Assembly (NCBI GenBank): GCA_002897115.2
Contig: BCIH01000006.1
Location: 1,188,848-1,252,847 of the forward strand
Direction of reading: 5' to 3'
DNA: 64,000 bases
Origin: Prototheca cutis
Taxonomy: Eukaryota; Chlorophyta; Trebouxiophyceae; Chlorellales; Chlorellaceae
Each line of letters opens with the position of its first letter. Position 1 is the first letter of the stretch. Below, one piece after another: positions 26,011 through 35,778 of this stretch. The notes beneath the pieces were generated by a model, which was not told where the DNA came from, made no database searches, and was given only the letters and a program-made list of their open reading frames with translations. The translations under genes were made by a program, and so were the position numbers.

Positions 26011-29000
26011 CTAGCCGTGCACTCTGGGCCGCACGACACGACTCGCCCCTGGCCCGCCCGGCGCCGCCGCCGTTCCCAGCCGCCGCTTGGCTGCGCCTTC
26101 GTTGGCTTCGCCGGGCGCCAATGATGGCCGGCCCGTCACCTTTGTGCTCGTGGAGGTTGTTCAGTGAATCTCAGACTGTGGCTGTTGCTGCGCCACATCA
26201 CCAGCAGGGCCGGTGGCGGCGTTGGTTATGCAGAGTTTCCCATACGGAAAGTCACAGCATCCTTGCAATGATCCCCGACTCCAAGCCTTTTTGGAGGAGC
26301 AATCCAGGCACACCTCTCTCCAACAACTCTCAGTCTCACCTCTTGTGCTGCCCCAATGGAAGAGACGTGGCGGGCGGCGCCGCCCTTTGCGGCGGTTTCG
26401 ACGGCGTTAACCTTGGCGGCGAATCGCAGGGAGCACAGTGTCTCCCCCGCGCTCTCTGGCTCGGGGTTGATGTTGACAAACATGAGCGTCTTGCCCGACC
26501 CGCCCAAGCAGGGCTGGAGCAGGTGCGTGAGCTTGGAGTTGCGGTAGGGCACGTGCGTGGATTTGGCCGCCAGCGCTTGGAACACGTCACCCAGCGCAGA
26601 CAGACTCTTGTTGATGGCACACGTCTCCCTCGCCCGTGCGCCCTCGGCGCCCGATCTCGCGAGTCGTTCCGACCCCGCCAGATCCACCAGGCTCAGACCC
26701 CCCTGCAGCAGCTCGCCCCGAGCCGGGTGACGGCCCGTGATGTAGAGCATAAACACGGAATGCGACCGTGAACTGGTCGCATTCATTGCCGTGGCCTCCA
26801 CCGCGCGATTGGCCGCGGCCCTCGCCAACAGCGCAGCCACACCGGCCTCGTCGGTGATCGGGGTCCTCGTCGCCCCTCCCACATGCGTATGCCCCCCTAC
26901 AGCATTGGTGGGTTCTTGGCTGGTTGCTTGTTCACCGGGGATGCATGGAAGGGCAGGGGTGTAGACAGGGAGCATCCTGCTCACACCAGTGGTGGCGCAA
27001 GCTCCCCGCTCCAGGGGACGGGGGGGGGGGGGGGGGGGNNNNNNNNNNNNNNNNNNNNNNNNNNNNNNNNNNNNNNNNNNNNNNNNNNNNNNNNNNNNNN
27101 NNNNNNNNNNNNNNNNNNNNNNNNNNNNNNNNNNNNNNGGGGGGGGGGGGCGCGTGCGCATGTACCCCCACATTCCACGCCCAAACCCTTTTCCCAATAA
27201 ACAGTTAATAAATAAAAAAGTACCGTTTGGGCGGTGCTGGATGGCGTTGGCATCAGGCAGGCGGCCCAGGACTTCGCCTGGCCGCCGGGGCGCCGCTGGG
27301 TCTGCCAGCAAATCTCGCAGTGCTTCGTTGTACACTTCAACGAATGCAGCTTCGAGCGTGTACTCCCATCCCTGGGCCGCGGCACGCTGCGCGGCATCTA
27401 GGAGCTGGCGCACGGCGCGGGGCACGAGCCCCGCGCCCTCCCCTTGGGGGGCGCTGCCCTGCATGGTGTGCGTCTTGCCCGCCCCCGTCTGGCCGTAGGA
27501 GAACAGGCAGACCTTGTAGCCGTCCAGTGCCGACTGCACCAGCTCAGACACACGGGCGTACACCGCGGCCTGGCTGGCCTGGGGTCCAAACACTGAGTCG
27601 AACGAAAAGGAGTGGTCCTTGCCTTCAGCCGACAGGCGAAGGCCGCAGCCGTCAGGGAGCAGCGACACCACGCTCCGTCCGCTGGGCCGCACCCGGCAAA
27701 ACACCCGAATCTGTGATTGTTTGTTTGTTTGTTGGGGATGTGATTTGGGTTTTTTTTCGGGGGTACCTGGAGCAATCCCAATTCCGACAACACCACCACC
27801 GCCGCCACACGAGCACCAACAGCCAACGCACGTTGCCTCGGAGTTCGACGAGCTCGTTGTGCAGGGCCCGGCGCTGGGCTTCGGAGGCAGCCAGCGCTGC
27901 CTCCAGCGAACCTGCGCGGCCGACCAGCCGACTGAGCATCTCCGCCTGGTCACCCGTGCCCAGACCCACCGTGCACTCCTGCAAAGCCTCCAGCTCGCCC
28001 TCGAGACGCGCCAGCTTCTCGGCAGATTCCCGACCCTCGGCCGCCGCACGCTCCGCCACCGCCTGAGCTTCACGTTGCGATGCCTCCAGTGCTTCTGCTC
28101 TTGCCGTTGCATTTTGAGCCTCGGCCTTATGCTGCTCGACTAGTGCCCTGGCTTGTTCCAGTTGCCCAGCGAGAGTGTCCAGCTCGGAGCGCAAGGCCGC
28201 CTCTGTGGCTTCTGCGCTTTCCTTTTCCCGCTGCAAAGTACCCTCGGCGGCTTCTTTCGCGCGCCGCTCTGCAGTCAGTGCAGCAATGCCCTCGGCAACG
28301 GCACTCTCCGCCTTGTCGGCACGCGCCGTGACGTCTCGGAGCCTGTCCTCGAGCTCCGTCTGCCGAGACATCGCAGCATCGCGATCGACGGCGGCTTGGG
28401 CCGCAGCTCGTTCGGCGTCACGATGCACGCGCTCCAGCTCTCCGCGCGTCGCGTCCAGCTCCCCAGACAGCGTCCCCGCTTTCGCCTGCCAGTCCTGTAG
28501 CTCAGCCAGTACTGCCGCCGCATCAGCAACCACACGTTCGTGCGTGGCTCGCAGATCTGTCAATTGCGTCTCCACACTCGTACGTAAGCCGTCCATTTGC
28601 TCAAGGTCACCTTCCAGGCGACTGATTTCAGCGTCACGCTCCTTACCACACGTCTCCGCTCGCGCAAGGCGCTCACGAAGCGCGTCCCTCTCGCCAGCCA
28701 CTGCGCGCGTGGCTTCTTGTGCCGCTGACAACGCGCGCGCTGCGCTTTCTTTCTCACGTGCCGCATCTTCTCGTGCCCTGGAAAGGTCCCTTTCGAGCTG
28801 TGCCGTGCGGCCCGCCGCCTCGCGCGCCACGGCCGCGCCACCGCGCCGCGCCTCGGCCAGAACCTCTTCTGCGGCAGTTCGCGCCGCATCGGCGCGCTTG
28901 GCTTCAGCCGTGACTCGAGCCAGTTCGGCCGCGAGACGATCAGCTTCACGCCTGCCCCGCGCGGCTTCGGCCTGCTCGCGGTCGAGCTCTGCTTTCCAGG

Positions 29001-29742
29001 CCGCCGCGGCGTTCTTGTGGGCGGCTGCGGCAGCGGCGGCCTCGCGTCGCGCGCCTGCGAGCTCCGCAACTGCGGCCATGGCCCCGGACTCGCCCGAGAG
29101 TTTCGCGGCTTCCACTTGCTGCTCCGCCTCGCGCTCGTGCCGGCACGCCGCATCCACGAACGACTGCGTGCGTGTTTGCAGCTCGCGCAGCGCGCGCCGC
29201 AGCAGCTTGACCATGCCAGCCAGCTCCTTGATCTTGGTTGCTTCGGTCGCCCCGTCGCGGCTCCGCGTCAGCTGCGCATTCATGCCACGCTCGTACAGCG
29301 TGCGCCACTCCTCGTCGCCAAAGAGCTGCGCTGCGGCTCGCCGCAGAGCACCTGCGTCCATTGAACCGGCAGGCTCCCAGGCAACGTTGGCTGGCCCAGC
29401 ACCGCTAGGTGGGCCCGTGCCGGCGATCGATGGACGCAGGCTCTCCCGTTTTAAAGATTCCAGGCGGGCGGCCAGGGAACAGACGTCCCTGGAAGGGCCC
29501 GGTTGTTCGCCCGGCTGGCTGGCTGGGCGAGGCTGCAGGGGAGCAGCAAGCCTGGGCTGCTGTTGCTGCTGCTGGGCCTGGTTCTCCTTGGCAGGCTCGA
29601 ACTGCGAGTTAACGACCCCGGGGGCGGGCTTGGGAGCCGGACCTCCTGCCATGCGGGCAGCACGCTGCTCGCGCCACTCCTGCAGCATCTCCTCCCGTGA
29701 CCGGGCGGGTCGTTGGCCGGGGCCTGGACCCAGTCCCGACAT
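26011..29742 (-). CDS. Kinesin-14, C-terminal minus-end motor
   Basis: Microtubule motor of the minus-end-directed kinesin-14 class. Exons 29742-27832, 27710-27224, 26896-26340 and 26139-26011 agree in phase and give 1027 residues. The first 180 residues are Pro/Gln/Ala-rich and disordered. Residues about 190-630 form a long coiled coil. The class-defining neck [14 protein letters not shown] leads into the motor. Motor motifs are [15 protein letters not shown] (P-loop), [11 protein letters not shown] (switch I), [10 protein letters not shown] (switch II) and [20 protein letters not shown]. The last exon adds 42 basic, Gly/Ala-rich residues. The intron between the second and third exons contains a 100-base assembly gap inside a G run. 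Likely roles are spindle or cortical microtubule organisation, as known for the family. Confidence 0.93.
27039..27138. other. Assembly gap of 100 N within a poly-G intron tract
   Basis: Exactly 100 N flanked by G homopolymers on both sides, the usual placeholder for a gap of unknown size. It lies in a kinesin intron, so coding sequence is probably unaffected. Confidence 0.95.
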
Positions 29743-30047
29743 CCTGCAAGCGGTCCCTACACCCACGCCATGCTCCAGGGAATGCAGTACGGCGATTGTT
29801 TAACGCATGCAAGTAGTTTCGATAGGATTAGATCTGCTCGGGAGGATGTGATCACGAGGGCGCGCTTGATTGATTGTTGGGAGGAGCTGTCGCCTCGCGA
29901 TTTTTCGAAGAGGCAGCTGTCGGGGCTGAGCTGTCGGCAATCCACTTTCAAGGTTCCCCATGGTGCAGATGCGAACCTTCACTGCCATTACATCAATGAG
30001 CACCGAGTTTTCTTGAATTGAGAACGAGAGGGGATGTTTCCCTGCGC
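29743..30047. other. Intergenic: kinesin 5' flank and ubinuclein 3' flank
   Basis: About 300 bases with no exon. It should hold the kinesin promoter and the ubinuclein 3' UTR. Confidence 0.4.
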
Positions 30048-33000
30048 TCATACGGCTGCTACCTGCGCGGCCTCGCGCGCTCCGGCTGCATGACCAGCAC
30101 CCGCCCCACCACTGCCCCCTCCTCCCATTCCTTTGGAGGGTCGGGGCACCTCTTGCACGCCGTCCAGCGCCTTGAGCGCGTAGCGATAGCCTCCCACGTG
30201 TGCGATGTAATCCTTTGTTGTCGCCCTGGTCAGCCCGGAAAGTGTCGCCGAGCGCTGCTCGGCCGCCAGCCGTTCCGGCGGCAGCAGGCCCAGCTCCACG
30301 GCCCGCCGTGCCACGTCGGCTGTGGATAGGCCCCCAGGCCCATCCAGGGCCAGCACGCGTGCCAGCACTGCGCCATACAGCGAACCCCGACTGGAAGCCA
30401 GCGCCTGCGCCAGCGCCCCGGGGTCACGGCACGCGTGCCTCGACAGCGCCGCCTGCGCAGTGGCAGGTGGGAGTTGTTCAGACTCATGCAGGGAATACGT
30501 GGGTGGGAAGGCAGAGCGATGAAGCATGCGGTGACCATATGCAAGCAAATCAGATGCGTCAATGCAGTCAACAACGGAGACCCTATATGCACAGAAATAC
30601 ACAGCACCACTATACACCGACGCACTGCCAGGACCATGTCGTCGCCTGGGAGTTGTTGCTGCTGGTGAGGCTGATGGCGGGTGGCCGTCGTTGGCTGTGG
30701 CATGGCTGTCGCGGACGCAGGTGCCGGCGCCACAGCCGGCGGCGATGACGCCTGCGCCGCCATTGCTGCCCCCGAGGGCCCTGACGGCAATCGTGGGCCG
30801 GCCGCCTGCTCAAACCCTTCAGCCAGAGCACGTGCGGCGTGCGGGGGCGGCCTGGGTCCTGCCTGACTACTCCCGCCAGCATTCAGGCCGCCGCTGTTTG
30901 GGGAGGGCGTGTGCTTGGCGAGCGCTGCGGCCACGGCGGCGTCTGCCCAGCTCTGCGCCCCCGCAGCGCCCGGGGGAAATGATCCAGGGGACGCCGCGGC
31001 GCTGGCGCCATCCCTTGATGCCGGTGGTGATGCCATTGCGCCAGCTGGCGGCGCCATACCAGTCGCAGTCTGGGAAGCGCCGGCGCCAGGTTCACTCTGG
31101 CTCTGCGAAGCGGGCCCCACCTCGCCGCTGGCCGACGGACCTGCGCCCGCTCGCTCCTTGGCCGTCTTTCTCATCACCAGCTTGCGCTGCTGGGCATAGA
31201 TCTTCTTGACCCCGGCAGCCGTCACTGTGCCGGGTGGGAACAGCGCGTGCACCGCCGCGACGACCGCCCGCCCCGTTGCCGTGCTCAGCTCGGCGCCCTT
31301 CAGCACGTCGCTCATTGAAGCGTACATCGCCCGCCGTGTTTCCAACGGCAGTGCCTTCCAGCTCGCATCCTCTGATGTTCCTGTTGTACCAGCAGCTTCG
31401 GAGCCTTCTGCGCCGGTGGCTGGTGCAGCTGCCGCTGCTGGTGCCGTCTGCACGATCAGGGTCCGGAGGGCCTCCCCGTCCGGCAGCACCACCATCGCCG
31501 GAACGGGGCTGTGCTTGTCCTTTTGGCTGTCGCTGGAGCGAGGGCCCACGGCAGTGGCAGTCTCGGCATTGGCGCTGGCGAGCGCCTGCAACGGCGCGGC
31601 CGGGTCGTGGTACGTGGATGCCAGAGGTCCCGGAGCACCAGCCTCCGAACCTCCGAGTGTAGCAGCAGCTGCAGCCCCGCCGCTGCCAACATTCGCGGCC
31701 GCACCGGCCTGAGCCGCCAGCTGTGCCAGCGACAGCTGTGCCGGCTCCTGAGACGCCGGCTCCAAAGCTGATTCTTGGGAAGGCTGCACATGCCGCGTGG
31801 CTGGCCCACTCGCCGGTGCTGCCGCGGCCACTGTTGGAGCCACTGTGGCTGGAGATGTGGGTGTCTCAGTTGGCACCGTCGGCCCCTTTGCAGCGCCGGA
31901 CGCCTCCCCAGCGCTGCCAACGGGAATTGGCTGAACCTTTTTCCGCTTTTTCTTTTGTGTTCCCTCTGTCGGAGCCTTCCCCCCGGGGCTGGTAGGTTTT
32001 GAGACATCGCCTGCACCCTTGGAAGAGTCCTGCAGCGATGCCAAGCGAGTAATCGAGAGGCTGTGTGGTATGCAAGGGCAGGCACATCGACACAAGCATA
32101 TGCGCCCCCCCCCCCCCCCCACACCCCATCCAGCTTGCCCAGCACCTTGCACCACACCTTGGTAGGCTTTGGGGCGGCACTGGTGCCAGACCCTGCGCCG
32201 GCGCTGGAGGGCCGCGCCTGCTCGCCAGCCGGTCCGGCTTTGCGCTTCTTCTTCTCCTTTTCCTTTGCCGGGGGTTGGGGAGCCGTCTCCTCACGCTCAA
32301 TCTCACCCTGGGGCATGTGAAGAGATCGCGCCGGTCCTCAAAAAGAGTGCTCTGGCAGGCAAGCTGGGAGACTGGGTCTCCTTCCCCCACCCGGCCCGAA
32401 GCGGTCCCCCAGCCGCCCTGGATGGGCCCCCCTGCTGCCATTCAGCCAAACTCCTCAACTTCCATCCATCTTCCGCACCTTTGTGATGAAAAAACCCCGG
32501 AATTTTGTCTTGCGTCGATCACTCTCCTCCACGAGCTCGATAAACTCTGCAGTTGCAGAGGTGTGATGGTGCGTCGAAAACCCAAAACATGCTCATCACA
32601 CCCGCCAGCTCGGCACCCAACGGCCCCCAAGACCCTGCACACAGTCAACCTCAAATCCCCCTCCCCAAGAAACACACACACCTGAATCGTCTATAAAATC
32701 GTCCATGTGATCATACGTGTCGTGCTTGCGCCGTTTTTTGGGCTCGCCCTCGGTCGCTGTGACGTGCCCGTCGGTCGCCGTGCCTTCCCGCACATCCCCT
32801 GCCTGTCGGGAGGCACGGTGGGAATAATGGGGAATTGCAGGGTTTGCAATGCACAGTTGCGCTTCACTTCATGCTCCTTGCCCAAAACGTGAGCTCCCCT
32901 GCTCAAAGCAAAGTCCAGGCAAGGCATGGGAAGGGCTCGGGTTTGATCCCTCCACCCCTTGCAGCCGGGACCCACCTCATCGTCAGATGAAGAGGACGAA

Positions 33001-33818
33001 GAGTCGCGAGAGCCTTCGCCGTCACTATCAGAGGAGTCTGCCCGTCCCATCTGCAGAGGGGGAACAGAGCGATCTGTCCATCGGAATTGCCAGACGCACA
33101 CAGCGAAACACATCCCAGCAGCTGCAGCCTGGCCATCCCCTTCCCAACACCCACCCCAAGCTGCTGCTCCAGTCGGGCGATGACCCGAGCCAGTCCCGTA
33201 AGCTGCTTGGACTGGCCTGCCTTCTGCGGGTGTGGTTGGTGTTGGGCAGCGAGGCGTGAGCAAGGTCAGATGGGGTGTGACTAATCCCATACCTCTGAAT
33301 TGGGGAGCCCGACGGAGCCCGACGGAGCCCGCCGACCCCGCCCTCACCTTGCCGGGCCCCGCCTCCGCTGCCACCCCGTCTTCGGTGGGCTGCTCCGCAC
33401 CTTCCGCCTCAGCCTCAGGTCTTTGAGCCTTTAAAAGCTACACAATTTGGGCCAGTGTAGACAGGAAGCTCGACCTCTCAGCCTCTGCAGTGAAGTAACA
33501 TGTGCCCGCACCCAAGCACACAAGCACCCAAGCACGCACACACATCGTGCAGCATACTCCATGCAATCCCAAGCTTCCCACCTCCTTCCAGTCGACCATG
33601 GGCTTGTCACGGTCCAGGCCGTTGAGCTCCACCCAGATTCTCCTGCCAGGTCCCAGGGCACTCTCAGCAGCGGCAGCCTGCTGCTGCAGGTCGCTCGCCT
33701 GCGGTCTTATGTCATTGGCCGTCGATGCCGCCGCAGCATTCTCCTGCTCTGTTTCATGCGAGGGCGACACAGTGATCTGCACGGGGACAATGCGCCGGCG
33801 TGGCTTTTCGTTCGCCAT
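30048..33818 (-). CDS. UBN: Ubinuclein / HPC2-like subunit of the HIRA histone chaperone complex
   Basis: Ubinuclein binds H3.3-H4 and works with HIRA in replication-independent nucleosome assembly. Eight exons: 33818-33582, 33437-33348, 33223-33155, 33050-32976, 32802-32682, 32546-32479, 32307-32158, 32029-30626, and a last exon 30452-30048, nine in all. Phases agree and give about 872 residues. The N-terminus has an RIWVELNGLDRDKPMVDWKE segment like the plant ubinuclein N-terminal region. The diagnostic HPC2/HRD motif is restored only by splicing: DTYDHMDDFIDDS|E, followed by KFRGFFITKG. Basic KKKRK patches, a middle helical block (WKALPLETRRAMYASMSDVL) and long Ala/Pro-rich stretches follow. 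The last exon encodes a compact region resembling a winged helix (see findings). The HPC2 motif makes the assignment firm; the donor of the penultimate exon is less sure. Confidence 0.88.
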
Positions 33819-34278
33819 CCCCCCGGGCACAGCCCGGTGTCCGGGACCTCAAACTCGTTGATCACAGCGACGCTATGCTCCTAAAAGGTCATCGAAAGAT
33901 GAAATGCATAACCTGAATGGAGTGTATCATGCATGTATGCCCAGGAGGGTCTCAGTGTGATCCGAAATTGAATGCCGCGATCTGCGGTCGGGCTCCCTGC
34001 AGCCAGGCTGGTCTATCCCGAAACGTCCGCTCGATCGTTGATCATGGAGCTTTTACCCAGAGCAATTAGCTCGATTTCTCCCCGCATTTCCGATTGATGC
34101 GACGGCCACATAGTCAGATTGCCTTTTCTCGCCTGTTCTACATGTGTTTAGTGGCGGACGACGCCTCTGGAGTGTGAAACCAGGACCTCTTTCGAGACGG
34201 GGCGAGCACCGGACAGACATGACGACACGACACCAGCACGCCACAGCGCGTTGATGATCCTCGCGTTACCATGCGGAT
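33819..34278. promoter_or_regulatory. Shared divergent promoter region, ubinuclein / unknown basic protein
   Basis: 460 bases separate two divergent start codons. No specific element is identified. The plus-strand leader contains a short upstream ORF at 34271 (ATG CGG ATA TGA) that overlaps the chosen start at 34279 by the bases ATG/TGA. Confidence 0.4.
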
Positions 34279-34788
34279 ATGAAAATGAGTTTTGACAAGG
34301 ATTATTTGACGCAGCTCATTCTGAGGGATGCGGAGCAGCTCAAGCAGCGGGCAGGAGGTGTGTGCGGGGTGTGTGTGCGCTAGCTTGGGGGTGGCGGGAC
34401 TTGGGGTTTGACTGAGCTCGTGACGGCGGTGACAAAGCTTGATGCATGCCACGGTAACGCCAACCACATCCCATGATGTGCACACATCGCTTCCGGACGG
34501 ACACAACCAATCCCTGATGATGCAGTGGCGGGCATCGGCGCCTACCTGCAGAAGCCCGTGCAGCGAGAGCGTCTCAACACTCGCTTCCTCAACAACACGC
34601 TGAAGAACGTCCAGTTTGGTGCGACAGACTTACTAGTTGGTTGATGGTTTTACATGCAGTGATGGGGGGTCATTATTTCAATGTGAGCAGTCATTTTTAC
34701 AATGGGAGTGGGATGGTGAGATGGCATGGGACTCCACTGGGGTCACGGTTTCTGTCCCCGCTGCTGACAATGTGGCCCCCGTTACAAA

Positions 34789-34845
<57 letters not shown>

Positions 34846-35530
34846 CAAACCGACTGATAGAAGAGGATGAGATGTGGGCAACGCATCACCAGCAAAAGGA
34901 CCTTGAACGCAAGCTTCAGGGATGCGCCAGCCCACCGTCCAAGGGGGAGCTGGGCAATGATGGCGCCCAGAGGCCAGACAATGCTGGCAACTGGGGGGAG
35001 CAGAACCAGGTGGAGTGGAACTGGGGAGGGGATGTTGAGCGGCGAGCACCACCTACAGACGAGGGACGGCACGCACCTTCCCATTCCCGTCGTGTCGTCA
35101 GGTGAGGAGAGTTGAACCCCAAGATGGCATTACACATCTGCATGTCCTGGTGATTCCATACACACCCCCTAGGTGCATGCACGTGGAGTGACTTGCCTGA
35201 TGACAGACTCCCCCAACCCAGCTTTCTTTCTGCGTCATGTCCGTGTCTCACAGGGGCAGGGGGGGCCTCGGGTCCCGTATGGGCGAGGCGGGGCCGTGGA
35301 TTGGCCCCGAGACCGAGAGCGGCCGTGAGAATGAAGATACGGGCATCGCGAACTGTGCCATTCGAGGGCCCGGCCACCCCGCCTGGCTGCAGGAGACTCG
35401 TGCGTCCGATTCCGAGCGCGGCAGCAGCCTGGAGAGATCGAAATGCAGCTCCCATCGCAAGGAAGAAAGGAAGAAAAAGAGGCACAAGCGGGAAACTAAA
35501 AAGTCCAAGAAGAGCAAGAAAAGACATTAA
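34279..35530 (+). CDS. Unrecognised small basic protein with conserved-looking N-terminus
   Basis: Four exons, 34279-34357, 34526-34618, 34846-35101 and 35254-35530, agree in phase (1, 1, 2) and give 234 residues. The N-terminal 80 residues are helical and look evolutionarily constrained: FDKDYLTQLILRDAEQLKQR, then RLNTRFLNNTLKNVQFANR and IEEDEMW. The middle is hydrophilic with an EWNWGGD segment. The C-terminus is extremely basic (EERKKKRHKRETKKSKKSKK), which suggests nuclear or nucleolar localisation. I do not recognise the family. The third exon begins immediately after a (CA)n microsatellite that supplies the splice-acceptor tract. The gene converges on DDB2 with only 248 bases between the stop codons. 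Confidence 0.7.
34791..34844 (+). repeat. (CA)n microsatellite abutting a splice acceptor
   Basis: About 26 CA units end in cacag, and the AG at 34844-34845 is the acceptor of the next exon. The repeat replaces the usual pyrimidine tract. Confidence 0.9.
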
Positions 35531-35778
35531 ACCGATTGATTGCAGATGATACAGGTTTGGAAACCCTGGCTCTTGTTACATGAATACTGTGACATGTGAT
35601 CGGTTCAGGGCCTGGCCTCAGGTACAAAATGCAGGGTCGCCGACCGCTCAAATACTTCTGGGGTCCTGCTCGCTGGAACAGTATTTGATCCTGGTTCATG
35701 CATTTCATGTTGTGTCCAAGACTCACTGCTCCAGCCGTGCTTACTTTCAGCACAGACATTAGGGCATCATCAGTCCTG

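Noticed and set aside
28175..29803. Plus-strand Ser/Ala-rich frame of 542 codons
   Set aside because: Antisense to the kinesin coiled coil. Ser/Ala/Arg richness is the mirror of Ala/Glu/Arg coiled-coil codons.
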